Shown here in pieces: positions 25,215-36,595 of a stretch of 64,000 nt of DNA. How positions within the stretch are numbered: the stretch's first letter is position 1; every line of letters begins with the position of its first letter. The DNA comes from Chamaea fasciata (Eukaryota; Chordata; Aves; Passeriformes; Sylviidae). Location of the stretch: the NCBI GenBank assembly GCA_029207755.1, contig JARCOQ010000026.1:1733001-1797000 (forward strand), given 5' to 3'. The position numbers and the translations under genes are program-made. The notes beneath the pieces are model-generated. The model was not told the DNA's origin, did no database searches, and saw only the letters and a list, made by a program, of their open reading frames with translations.

Positions 25215-25610
25215 GGTTTTTTTTTTTTTTTTTTTATTCCCTGCCACTTCAATAGAAGCCGAGGAGGAAACACCTACACGGAGGGAAAAGTGTTAGCATA
25301 ATCTCAGCTGGTAAGGGCTTTTCTTTTTTTTTCCTTTTTTTTTTTTTTTTTTTTTACTGGAGGAGATGCCAAGGGAGAGAGGAACAGGCTGCTGATGGCA
25401 GCGTTTGCCAAAGACGTGAGAGGTGACATCACTCCAAAGCCAATGTCACAGCTGCACATCCATTTTCCCCCAGCAAAAACACGGCACCTCGGCGAGGCCC
25501 GCGCTTCCCGAGGAGAGAGATGAAGATGACACCATATGTTCTCCACCAAATGTAATTTCCCCCAGATTCGCAGAAAAAAAAAAAAAAAAAAAAAAAAAAA
25601 ACCAAAAAAA
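25215..25610. repeat. Clustered poly-T and poly-A tracts
   Basis: Runs of about 19 T (25219), about 20 T (25336) and about 30 A (25574), followed by AAAAAAAAAGGGGGGG, lie within 400 bases. Lengths of such homopolymers may be unreliable in an assembly. Confidence 0.85.
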
Positions 25611-26829
25611 AAGGGGGGGAAAAAGAAAAATAAGCTTCCTAACGATGTGTAATGAGCTATTACAGCCTCGTCTGGAAGCGGAGCTGACCAAATTCAATCC
25701 TTCTCCAGTGTTTGTTAAAAAGCTGCCCGATCGAGGCACGCTTGTTATGCTAAAATATCTTCTGTTTCCTCCACAAATCTGGCGTCTATTGAATTGTTTG
25801 GTGACCTCAGGCATCAAAATGATGCTGTTTCCCCCTCGGTGGTGCTGCAGCCCACACGTCTTGATGGAAAAAAAAAAAAAAAGATGGATTCTCCTTCAGC
25901 CTCAATTTTGGTTAAGTAAGTTCCAAATGAAGAATCTTCATTATTAGTGACAGAGCCGGGGAAGGCACAGCTTGAATTTCAGATTCCCAGATGGAGGCAG
26001 CAAAGCTGGCAGCCAGAAAAATCCTCTTTTTCCTTGGAATCTGGACGTGCTGGAAGCAGAACCTTTGAGTGGCAGTAACGACAGAGCCCCACGATGCCAT
26101 TTGACACTTTGCAGCATCGTAGTCCTTTTGAACTCACAAAACCCCCACCTTTAATGCCACCAAACTGCTAAATAAAACCTATTTATACCATCCAGACTCG
26201 TTCTGCACCTAAATATCCTCTCGAACCAAAGGGAGAATATTATCAGCTGGCACTATTTCCCATTTCAGGGTGTCGTTTCCTCCCCCTTACAGGGAAGAGC
26301 TGGTTAGTTTTTGAGAGGAAGGCAGGAAACCACCCCACCCCACCCCCCCCCCCAAAGTGATTTCATTTCAGTCTCGTCGTTTTCCAGCTGCTGTTGGCTG
26401 GCTGAAATACATCGATGAACACAATTACATTTTTAATTGTGAGGCATTTCATCAGCGCTCGCGCAGGGCTCGCACGAAGCCGGTTTTGTTCCAGTTTTTA
26501 TTGATATCACTGGGTTCTATGACAGCAAAAATCATCAGCAGGGCCCTTGGCTGCTCCCTAACAGCAAACACACAGCAAAACACCCTGTCCTGCCATGAAG
26601 GCTTAATCCACAATCCTCCCTCCTCTCTCCACCATTCAGATGTGAATCATTCGCAAGGTCAAAGAGGGAAATTTGCAGCACTAAAGCTGCCCAGAAGCCT
26701 CAATCCACCCCAAAGGGCAGAGCTGCTTCATGGCAGAGATTTACATTCCCAAAGAACACAAACCCCCCCTTCTGCCCCTGGAGACACCATCAGCACCTCC
26801 CTGGTGTGGTCAGGAGCTGCTAGCTGAGA

Positions 26830-26985
26830 ATTTCCAACCCTGGAAGTGTCCAAGGCCAGGCTGGACAGGGATTGGAACAACCTGGGATATTGGGAGGTGT
26901 CCTTGCCCTGACTGAGATGATGTGAATGACCTTTACGTCCTTTCCAACCCAAACCGTGCTGGGATTCCATGGATATCAGGTGAAA
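26830..26985 (+). mobile_element. CR1 LINE 3' fragment
   Basis: AAGTGTCCAAGGCCAGGCTG followed by TCCTTTCCAACCCAAACCGT is the sense 3' end of CR1, in the FNDC5-S100PBP interval. Confidence 0.85.
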
Positions 26986-29900
26986 TTGTCCCCAGGGCAC
27001 ATGGAAATGATTCCTTTTTCAAAAAACTTAATTTGTGGGGTTGACTGGTTTAAAAGCCACGAACCACCACGTGCTGACAACTCTCACGTGGCTTCCAAAG
27101 GATTTCTACTTCTCCCTCAATGCAAAAGCTCACTGTAAATAAAATTTACAGAGGTAAAAATCACCTGGGAGGCTCTGGTGGCTTTTAGGACCTGACACAT
27201 GGCAAAACCCTGACACTGGCCATGCCCCAGCCCCAAAAGTGGTGTCCATGGGTTCCTTCCTGCCTGCATTCTGGGAGTTTGTGCAGTCAGGTTCTGCTCC
27301 AAACTTCACTGCTGATCCTCCGGACAAATTATTTCCATTCCTCCTGTCTCAGTCCCTGCACGTTCAGGGTTTCCAAAGTCCTGTCCCACTCTGGGTGCCA
27401 AAGAATAAAATCTATGAACCACCTAAAAAAAAAATCATCAGCACTGAGCCAAAACTTTGATTTCTTTAAGATCACATGAGCCAAAAGCATCCCCAAAAAT
27501 AGTCAGATTGCAATGATAAAAATATGAGATGATTTGCTGCCTGAATAAACTTAATTTGCTCTCCAAAATTCCACCTATAAATACCTAAAGGAGTCACAAG
27601 GTCCCTGCTGGCACCCCTGGGAAGAACATTGGGAAGATCAACCTATCCACCTCCAACTCATTTGGAGTTGCTCAGTAGCACAGCAGAGAAAAAAGAAAAT
27701 GACATCTAAAAGCTGCAAAAATATTTATAAACTCGAGTGCAAATCTCCTGAAATGCTTTTGCAGAAGAAGTTACAAATGAAACTTAAAACCACTGAAAAC
27801 CAGACCAATTAACACCTCTAAATGCAGAACAAGAACCAGCACAAAAAGCAGCAGAATCCAATGGGGTTGCACTGAAAGTGTTCAGGAATTCTCTAGAAAT
27901 CCTGGTGTTTGGCCAAGTTCTTGCTCACCCACTGGGTATGGGCTGGAATTGAGGGGATTTCTGCAAAAAAAAAAGTCGGTCAAAAAATTAAAACAAACAC
28001 GAGAGGAGGATTTGGATGAGGCTGGAGCAGCAGCATCTCTGAAAAACAAATCTCCATTCCCTCGGTGCTTGCAGCTGGTACCTGATGTTCTTGGTAGGAG
28101 GTTTTCAAAGCGAAACCGCATCCTAAGGAGGCACCTTGAGAAAGTGAGAACATCAAAGTTCCTTTCAGGAATTCTGCCTGGTGCTTCATCACTTCCTTTG
28201 CAAAGCTCCTTTCTGCCTGGCCCCACCACAAAGGCTGAAGGTTCAACTTCAAACAAAAAGTAAATTTTCCTCACAAAGTGCTGCACCCTCTTTAAACCCT
28301 CTCATTTGCACGTTCTGAAATAGCAAGACAAAACTCCACAAACTTTAGGCAGCCTCAGGAAAATAAGATTAAAACCCAAACTACTTCAAGGGGCTTGGTT
28401 ATCTGCAGGCCTCAGTGCTACAAAGCTTTGCCTCATCTGTGTTTCGAAAAAAACCCAACTTTGCTGCCTTATTTTGATCTTATTTATGCACAGGGACGAG
28501 CCTAACTCAGGAAATCACATTTCTGAACTGCAAAACCATCTGGTTTTCAAAGCAAAATCCAGCCACGGGGGTCACTCCTGCAAAGCCACTGTCCAAACAT
28601 CTGGTTTGGAGCAGGAACATCTGCCTGGCACCGGGTTGTCACCTCTGTCACAGCACAGAGAGTTTTATTTTCACTGCTCAGCAGGAACAGGCAGTGACCA
28701 GAAGGGCTCCAGCCAAAGCAGCTTGGTCTGGATTCCACTCAAGAGCTCAGGGAAAGGCCAATTCCTTGGAATTTTGCCCTTCCCAGGGTAAAATTCAGCA
28801 CAGCACAGAGCCCAGGCCAAACTCCAAGGTTTTTCCATGCTGCAGTCATGTGATGGATGTGAATCACAGCTCCTTCCCAGGGAACTCAGAGTCTCCCCAG
28901 CAATCCCAGGTCTCCTTCAGGAACTGCAGGACCAGCTGCTATTTACCCAAAGGAACAACTTCTTGCCAAAAAACTGATAATTCTAGAAGGGATTTTGAGA
29001 AGTTTTCCTTGAGAAATCCACGGGTTGTTTGGGAGGAAGGGAGGCTCCCCAAGGCAAACTCTTACCATACACAGCAGTTTCCATTGTCCGCACTAAGTGT
29101 AGAAGAAAACACCAATTTTTTACAGATTTTGAGCCTTCCTACATCTCAGTTCCCTCCCTTGACCTCCTGAGTCAGAGGTGAAATGTGTCATAAAAACAGA
29201 GGGAACATTTCCTACTGCCAGGGGTGCACTTTTCACCCCTGAGGAGAGACAAGGACTCGGACAAACCTTCACCCTGACTCACTCCAGGAAAAGATTGGAG
29301 CTCCTCTCCAAGAGGGGAAGTCCCAGGGGCAGATTAATCCCACCAAATATTTGGAGGAAGTTATCCCAGTGCCTCATCATCCACCCCAGGGCTCAGAGGC
29401 CTTTTGGCCTGAGGAAAGGGGGCAGGATAAACTCAGCTGCCATGGAACAGTGTTTAAAACCTTTGCAGTTCTGTCTCCTTGGGCACATCCTCACTCCTTC
29501 CACAACAGTCTAGCCCAAACTAGAGATTTGGGATGAGGTTTTCAGACAAGTTCCACTCATTTAGAAACCAAGAGCTCGGATTATTTCAGCTTTGCCACTA
29601 GAGAAGTCCCTGGACCAGGAGCATCACACTCTGAACCCAGGTAACTTCTCACTCCCCTCACCATAAACTTAGAAATCCACTTTATCAATTCCTACCCCGT
29701 CCCACATCTCTTGAAATTTAGGGTTTGGAGGTGGATTTCATTTGCTTTGAAGTGAAATCTCCCTCCTGAGCTCAGCCACGAAATGGAATTCTCCCTTTAT
29801 GTCAGCACAGCCCCAGCCCTGCACCTTCCCTGCCCGCTCTCCAGCCAAGCAAAATTAATTTGGGCAGGTAAAAACTGCTTCAAGATTGAGGATTTTTCTT

Positions 29901-30309
29901 CCCCTCAGCCAGCTCAGCATCAATCAAGAGACCAGAGTCTTTCAAGGCAGAGTCTGCTAGCAAAGAGTTCATTTGTATTTCACAGATTTGTTTCTCCATC
30001 TGTTCCCTGACACTGCTCTCCCTTTCCATCACCTTAAACACACTGTCTGTTTTTTTAAAGATATTGATCTTTGTTATTACAGTAAAACCAGATGGTTTGT
30101 GCCTCTTTATGAGGTATTTCCTCCTCCTCTCCCTTTGATTCCGGGGAGATCCAAGGAAATAATTTATCAGGTTTCTGCCAGGTTGTGAGAAGGCTGATAA
30201 AAATTTTAAAAGCATCAAAAACCTCTAGCAAGCACACCAAGCCTCAAGGAGAGCTCCTGATGGAATCCTGGTTGGGGGGAAAAAAAAAATGGATGGAGGT
30301 CAGGCAGGA

Positions 30310-30430
30310 GCCAGCTCAGCATCCCAGAGGTGCCTGGAGCAGTGGAAGGTTCCCTGCTCACAGCAGGGGGTGGAACAGGACGATCTTTAAGGTCCCTTCC
30401 AACCCAACCCTTTCTGTGATTCTGCTCCAA
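30310..30430 (+). mobile_element. CR1 LINE 3' tail
   Basis: GTGGAACAGGACGATCTTTA then AGGTCCCTTCCAACCCAACC and TTCTGTGATTCTG are the sense CR1 terminus with its octamer-like end. Confidence 0.85.
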
Positions 30431-30924
30431 ATCACACAGTTTTAGGAGCCTCAGTACTTGTGTAGCTGATCCAGCCCCGGAATTGCCAAGGAGGATCTCA
30501 TCAGGAAGGAAATAATTCCATTTTGCTGCTGGCTAAAGGGCAATAACAAAGTGCAAACGCTGACAAATGGTCAGCTGGCAGAAATCTTGTGTGGTCAATT
30601 ATCAGCCCCCCCATTGCCAAGCAGATGCTCAAATCACAGCTCATTTTTACATCTGCTCCAGCACAGCCTCAGCAGCATTTCAATTCTTAAGGGAAGCTGC
30701 AAATAAATGAATATAGTAGGATTTAACAGCATCTAGAAAGCGGAATGAGAGGAAGCACAAGTAGAGCCACGGGGTTGTCTCCCAACACACTGGAGATGGC
30801 TCAATGTCAGAAGTTTATTCTGAATATAAAAGGATTTTTTTTCCCCAACTAGGCAGCGTGACTTTTAGCACTCCATCACCCAACATAAGAACATATATGA
30901 GATATATGCAGATTAAAAAAAAAA

Positions 30925-31005
30925 AATATATATATATATATATGAAAAATGGGGTTTATATATATGGAGGTTGCATTTCTTGTATATATTTATATATATG
31001 AAAGT
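30925..31005. repeat. TA-rich microsatellite
   Basis: A poly-A run is followed by (TA)n and two further ATATAT blocks separated by a related GGTTGCATTTC / AAGTTGCATTTCC segment. Confidence 0.85.
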
Positions 31006-32049
31006 TGCATTTCCTGCAAGTGCAAGCCACCGTGCAGATGAGGGAAAAGACAAAATCTCTCCAGGAGCCAGCCTGGAATTCCCTCAGACAGCACAGCAGC
31101 AGGATCCAAGGAAGAACAGACAGATTACGTAAAAGATGGGATAGCAAAGCAAACATTACCCTGAGACAAATGCCAGGAGATTTGCAACTCAAAGCAGAGC
31201 TGAAGATTTGTAGCAGCAATATATTAGCAACTGCTTCCCAGAAGGAATTCCCTTGCTGGCTCTAAACCTGCTGATTTTTATTTTTTTTTTTCCTTCATGA
31301 ATTCCTTGGGATCACTCAGCATTTCCTATGCAAACGACACACCCAGGACAGTGCTGCAGCCCCGGGTGCAGAGGGGACAGCACACAGAGGGCACTGCCAG
31401 CCCACCCAGCAGCTTTCCACCCGGGACAAACTGGCAGAGCCCACGCCATCTGTCGGGCTGGATTCCAAGCCTACAGCTATTTGGAATAAGAAAGGTTTGC
31501 ACTACTAATAAGAAAATCAAATTGTGTGCATCACAGACAATGTTCTTCCCCAGCATAAGAGAGCTCGATTTCAACTTGTCAGCCTCGCTCGTTTAGAGCT
31601 CCTGCCTGATTTTCTCTGACTCACAACATACGTCTTGCATTTTTAATTTGAAAGCAAGAGAAAACAGGCCATTTTAGCTTTCCCTGCCTCGTTCCCCTCT
31701 CTGCATTACTTATGCTGGATTCATCTTGTGGAAGCAGCCCTGTGGCGATGCAGCTGTTCCTGCTGCCTGCCTAAGTGCAGGCTCCACACACACACACAAC
31801 TGTCAGCTCCTTGTGCCTCGCAAGAAATGGCAATTATTGCACCCATGAACACTCAAAATAACCACAGGGAGCCGTGGCTGGAAGCTACCAGAATATTTTG
31901 CCTCTCAGAACATCCCAGTCCTACCCGTCAGCTGCCACCCATGAGCTGAAATCCAAACCTGCTCTTTGCAGCACCTTCCTTTCCGCACCCCCGCAGTCGG
32001 TGGCTCTTGGATGACACCACTGAGGCAACACAGAGAAGGTGTCAAAAAA

Positions 32050-32335
32050 TAAACCCAAATCCCAGCACTCGAGCTCAAGAGTCCCTCAGTCTGAATCCAA
32101 ATCCCAGCACCTGAGCTAAAGATTCTCCCAGTCTGAGTCCAAATCTCAGCATTTGAGCTCAATTCCCTCAGTCTGGGGCCAAATCTCAGCATTTGAGCTC
32201 AAGATTCCCCCAGTCTGAGTCCAAATCTCAGCATTTGAGCTCAATTCCCTCAGTCTGGGACCAAATCTCAGCATTTGAGCTCAATTCCCTCAGCCTGGGG
32301 CCAGATCTCAGCATCTGAGCTCAAGATTTCCCCAG
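32050..32335. repeat. 40-bp class minisatellite, about seven copies
   Basis: Units of roughly 40-43 bases share AAATCTCAGCATTTGAGCTC and CCTCAGTCTG. Two length variants (AATTCCC and AAGATTCCCC) are interspersed. The array abuts a CR1 tail at 32340. Confidence 0.88.
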
Positions 32336-32344
32336 TGTGAGTTC

Positions 32345-32485
32345 ACAGGTTTCAGGGAAGTGATGCAGTCCTGGAGGAGATGTCCAAGGAAGGACTGGAC
32401 GTGGCACTCAGTGCTCTGGGCTGGTGATAAGGTGGGAACTCGATGTTCTTGGAGGTCTTTTCCAATTTTAGTGATTCTGGGGTTG
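32345..32485 (+). mobile_element. Diverged CR1 3' tail
   Basis: AGTGCTCTGGGCTGGTGATA followed by GGTCTTTTCCAATTTTAGTG and ATTCTGGGG matches the CR1 terminus with substitutions. It follows directly on the 40-bp minisatellite. Confidence 0.7.
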
Positions 32486-33111
32486 TTGTGAATTGACAGA
32501 ACCAAGATAATCCCCAACAGAACAAGCCAGAGCTCAGCTCTGCTTTTCCCAGTGAATACAAACCTGCTTTGGGAGTATCCCTGATTTTCCACACCAACTC
32601 CCCTTCACAATATTTCACAATAATTCAGATATCTCTGAAACTCCTCGGAGCCAGCCCTGGAGCCAGGCTGATTCCTGTGCAGGAATTTTGTGTATGGCAG
32701 TGCACAAAAGTGTCACAGGCACCTTTTTATTCCCCTCTGAAAACAAACAACACTCCAAACAAAGAATTCAAGTCCATCCAGCCAGCCAGGAGACCAATTT
32801 TTCCCTTCCCACCAGCCTCATGTCATCCCCACCTGGGGGTTACCTGAGGTAATAGCCACACTTTTCCTCACTTGGATGGGCACAGCCTGGAGAGAAACAT
32901 TTCTTTTGCTCAGGCTGAGCTTCTGAAATGCAGATCCGTTGATCCGGCCTTGAAAATAATAATTAGTGTTAATTATTTTTTAGGTTATTTGTTCAATTAG
33001 GTTATAGCTGACAGAGAGGGCAGAGAGCCCTGCAGAACTGTGGCAGACATCACATTTTTGTAGCACCGCTCTGGGATTGAAAAAAAAATTTTAAAAAAAA
33101 ATAAAAAGTAT

Positions 33112-33505
33112 TTATTTGAGTAAAGCTGCAAAGATCAAACACGCCGAGAGCAAAGCAGCTGAGCCACCCGGCCGCTCAGCGCCCCGCTGACCACAACGGG
33201 AACCCGCAGGGAGCTCTCCAAAAGCGGCTTTTCCACACAACAGCAACGCCCAGAACGGGGGGGGAAAAACCCCGATGTGCCGCCTCCGGGAGCGGGGAAG
33301 AGCAGGAGCAACATCGCCACCCGCTCTGCTGCTGCCACCTGCAGGGAACGGCTCCGGGAGGAGCAGCCGGGGGAGCCCGAGCGGCACAAAGGTCCCCTCT
33401 CCTGCCTGCGGACCCAAATCTGCCCGACACACCTCCTTCCCCGTTTCCCGACATTCTTCCCCCTCTTCCAGTAGCTTACAGGGTGAAATGTTTGTTGTTT
33501 CTCCA
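33112..33505 (-). CDS. Candidate terminal exon of S100PBP (uncertain)
   Basis: The acceptor TGAAACAG precedes 33505 and matches the phase left by the upstream exon. The frame then stays open for 130 codons to TAA at 33114-33112, and an AATAAA on the same strand overlaps that stop. The translation (from SGETTNISP) does not resemble the human C-terminus, and the segment is GC-rich, so chance openness is plausible. An internal donor GTAAGC after 33480 would instead make a 26-bp microexon. Confidence 0.3.
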
Positions 33506-36500
33506 CTGTTTCAGTGTAATTTAATGAAAAAAAATAGGAATAAACCCAGCAAGGAAGTGGTGGAGGAAACAGCTGGGATGGTTTTCAAAGTGCAGATTTC
33601 CTAAGAATTTACCTTTCTTCCTCCTCCTGTGGGACTGGAATTACTCTGCCACTTTTGCTCCCACTGGGTGGCTCTTCCTGCCCAGTCTGGCCTACAGCTG
33701 TGTCACTTAACTGGAAAGGGAAGGGAAAAGGGGATTAATGTGGAATAAAACTTTTCCATGTAAATTTTGCTTATATATATAGAAATCCACTTGAAAAACC
33801 TCCCCTGTATAAACCCAACACTTGTGTGCACGTGGACAAATCCAAAGGGACTGGGATTAAAAACACTCAAGTTACAATAATGAAGACGTGAGTTTACTTT
33901 CGTGCTGCCTGGTGGCTGCTCAGCTCCTGGGGATTCCCTTTCAGCATCCTCTGAAGAGCCTGTTTCCCTCGAGGAACAGCTCGTGGTTGCTTTGGGAAGT
34001 TTTTTTTCTGGTGGCAACACAGACGCTGAGCCCTCATCCCCTGTGCTCTGCCCACAGGGAAGGTCAGATGAGGGCACGGATTTTCCCAGGCAATCCTGAC
34101 TTTCCTGGCCTTTAGGCATCACCCCTTCTGTGGGTTTTTCAGGAACGCAGCTCCCAGCAGCTGTGGAATACCCTAAGCAATCATCTATCATTGCATCCAA
34201 AGTTTCTCTCTCCAGGTTATTCTCCTCCAGAGCCTCATCGGCACAGGCGGCAAACGGGCTCAGGCTCAGCAGCTCCTGCAGGTCAAGGTCCAGCTCCTGC
34301 TGCAGCTGGGCCTCATCCAGAGTTAAAAAACCAGGATCACACCCAGAGCTGATGGAGAGAGGCTCCTGGGCTTCCTTTGGCTCCTCTGTGACCTCTGAGG
34401 CCAGTTCACCGACCGATGTCCCCGGGGTGCAGTCGCTCTCGGCCTTGTCGCTCTCTCCGCTGCCACTTGGGCTCAGGTGGCTCTCACCAGCGAGGTGCTG
34501 CTGCTGCTCAGCTCCCATGGAATCATCAGCCAAGATCTCCTGGATCTCCTCCTCGGTGTAATCAAAGGGAGAACTCCCTTTGTCGCTGCCTGACAGCTCC
34601 AGCAGGGAGTCGTCCAGCTCGCTGTCGTCGAAGCACCGGCTGACGTCCAGGGAAATGGCCACGTCGTCGTACTTGGACACGGAAAAACTGGCCCCAAGCT
34701 CGTCCTGGCCACTCTCGTCCAGGAAAAGGGAGCAGCCAGAGCCTGGGAAAGGGAGGAGAAGGTACCCTGCTGGATCTGTAGTGCTGCAGCCACACCTCAG
34801 CACACAGGCTTTCTTAGCTGAGTGCAGGGCCTGCACCTGCACGGCGGAATCCGACAGCCTCTTGGCCCTGGGGGCTGGCTCCCGTCTGAACCCCTGACTG
34901 GGCCCTGGGGAAGGAGGGGAACTGTCTCCCATGGCTCTGGGGCTTCCTGCAGCTCTGCTTCCAGCTCTAGAGGTTCATCTGCTGCTGCTGGCCTTTGATC
35001 AGCCCTCGGCAGAGGAGGAATCAGCAGGAGTCAGCTCCAACCTGCCAGCAAAAGTGACATCCTCAGTGAAAGGGACTCAGCTGGATCCCCCAAATGCTGG
35101 AATTTATCAGGGAAGGTGAAACCACCACGATTTGATCTCTATTCTTTAGGTCCCAACCAACCCTTCATCCCCTCAAGCAGCACCGGTGGAAACCCCAAGG
35201 ACTGGAAACCCCCTCAGGCTGTGGCCTCTCCTCCAAAACTGCTGCCAGTCCCTCACAGCAGACCCCAGGAATCCCAAATCCCTTAAATTGCAGAACACGC
35301 CTGAGGCATTAAATAAAACCTCCAAGTGCCTCAATCCCCACCTCTGTCATCCAGAGATAAATAAATGCATCTTAAAAAAAAATAAATCTTTTTTTGGGTT
35401 GGGAAAAACTGAGCAAAGGAAGAGGAATCCTGTAAGGAAATTAGTCACTGAGACACTCACACAAAATCCTCATCATAATCCAAGATCACCAGATAAAGAA
35501 CCTTCCTGTGAAACTCAATAGTTCCAAAGTATTCACAAACAAACCCTGTTTTCCCCCAGTGAGGAATCTTTGGACCTGAAAGCCCTGCACTTGACTCTCA
35601 GCCAGCAGGAGAATTTGGACAAAGGAAAGGTATTTCCTGTCCTCTTTGAGCAAGGATTTAAAGGAATGTCTTTTATCTTTCCAGTATCTTTGACTATTGT
35701 TTAAAAAAAAAAAAAGGGAGGGTTACACACTCCAGGGATGAAACCTGGGCAATTCTGCTGCTCCCTCTTGTCACTCTGCCTGAATAATGACAATGGACAC
35801 TTTCAGAATTGTGCTGTGGGGAAAAAAAAAACCCCTCAGGAATCAGCTGTGTGTGCACAAACCCCACACAAGAAGGCGGCTGGATTTAGTCCTGTGGAGT
35901 GTGGTAATGTGAAAATTCAGCTCCTACCCATGGAATCCCGGAATGGTTTGGGTTGGAAGGGACATGAAGCTCATCCAGTGGCACCCCCTTGCCAGGGCAG
36001 GGACACCTCGCACTGTGCCAGGCTGCTCCAGCCTGGCCTTGGACACTGCCAGGGATGGAGCAGCCCCAGCTCCTCTGTGCCAGGGCCTCCCCACCCCCAC
36101 AGAGAGGAATTTTTTCCCAATATCCATCTCCCTCTGGCAGTGGGAAGCCATTCCCTCTTGTCCTGTTTCTCCAGGCCTTTGTCCCTTTCCAGCTCTCTCG
36201 GAGCCGCTTTAGACACTAAAAACCTGCACTTGGCTCACCCTGGAGCCTTTCCCCCTCCAGATAAAAACCTCAGGAGGCGGTAAGCCCCCGCTTTCCACCC
36301 ACCGAGGGCACCGAAGCCGACACCGAGCCCGCCTCTCCCCGTCAGGGACCCGCCCGTCCCTCAGCGGGCGCCGCCCAACCGGCGCCCCAACGGCACCGCC
36401 CCAAGGCGGGGCCAAACCCGCCCCGCCCCCGGCCCCGCCTCCCGGCCCGCCCCAACGCGGGGAGCTCCCCGAGCCCCGGGAAAAAAAGGGGTAAAACCCC

Positions 36501-36595
36501 GCAAAATAAAGGATGGGAAAATTGAATTTCGCTGAGACAAAGCAGCGGCCCCGGCCCTGCCGGGCCTGGCGGGGAGGGCGCTCACCCGCCGCCAT
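33112..36595 (-). CDS. S100PBP: S100PBP, S100P-binding protein (3' end uncertain)
   Basis: Supported minus-strand exons are 36586-36595 (ATGGCGGCGG), 34946-33898 and 33710-33613. Exon 1 ends in phase 1 and joins the second exon in frame as MAAG-SPRAMGDSS. Diagnostic conserved blocks are DDSELDDSLLELS and DYTEEEIQEIL, matching the acidic N-terminal motif of human S100PBP, and GRVIPVPQ in the third exon, matching the human KVIPVLQ. The protein is nuclear and binds the calcium sensor S100P. The human C-terminal block (around EQQKQLYLRS and WQHPSDL) was not found. One model that stays in phase uses a terminal exon 33505-33112, ending at a TAA overlapped by AATAAA, giving about 516 residues (human 408). 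The gene is head-to-head with YARS1. Confidence is high for identity and low for the last exon. Confidence 0.85.
33613..33710 (-). CDS. S100PBP: S100PBP exon 3
   Basis: This 98-bp exon is flanked by a strong acceptor (TTCCCTTCCCTTTCCAG) and donor GTAAAT. It is phase 0 at its start and phase 2 at its end. It encodes LSDTAVGQTG...SGRVIPVPQEEE; the VIPV block aligns with the human protein just before its C-terminal region. Confidence 0.8.
33898..34946 (-). CDS. S100PBP: S100PBP main coding exon
   Basis: This long exon encodes about 350 Ser/Glu/Asp-rich residues. The donor is AAA|GTAAAC at 33897 and the exon ends on a codon boundary. The acceptor before 34946 (GCTGCAG) has a weak pyrimidine tract. 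A second, much better acceptor (CTCCTCCCTTTCCCAG) lies inside the open frame just upstream of 34743. The N-terminal 60-70 residues could therefore be isoform-specific or intronic. Confidence 0.82.
35930..36195 (-). mobile_element. CR1 LINE 3' fragment
   Basis: GGAATGGTTTGGGTTGGAAG, CCTTGGACACTGCCAGGGAT and AGAGAGGAATTTTTTCCCAA give a well-preserved antisense CR1 tail in S100PBP intron 1, under 500 bases from the shared promoter. Confidence 0.88.

Larger units (their letters stand above)
23530..33100. other. FNDC5-S100PBP interval: no confirmed gene
   Basis: About 9.6 kb, AT-richer than the rest, with homopolymers, CR1 tails and one minisatellite. By human synteny the last S100PBP exons should be on the minus strand here, but I could not recognise them. 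Open frames with some coding character are 30046-29880 (minus) and 31005-31265 (plus); neither has recognisable homology. Confidence 0.6.

Noticed and set aside
29062..29088. 27-bp minus-strand microexon with a strong donor (TATG|GTAAGA)
   Set aside because: There is a good donor and passable acceptor but no homology and no way to confirm the phase; too short to support without RNA data.
31735..31790. Minus-strand segment reading RQQEQLHRHRAAS as a candidate S100PBP C-terminal exon
   Set aside because: It superficially resembles the human EQQKQLY block, but a stop follows within a few codons and the rest does not align.
32828..32935. Minus-strand acceptor/donor pair around KRNVSLQAVPIQVRK as an S100PBP exon
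   Set aside because: The splice sites look fair, but in the phase left by the preceding exon the frame hits a stop; it is open only in an incompatible phase.
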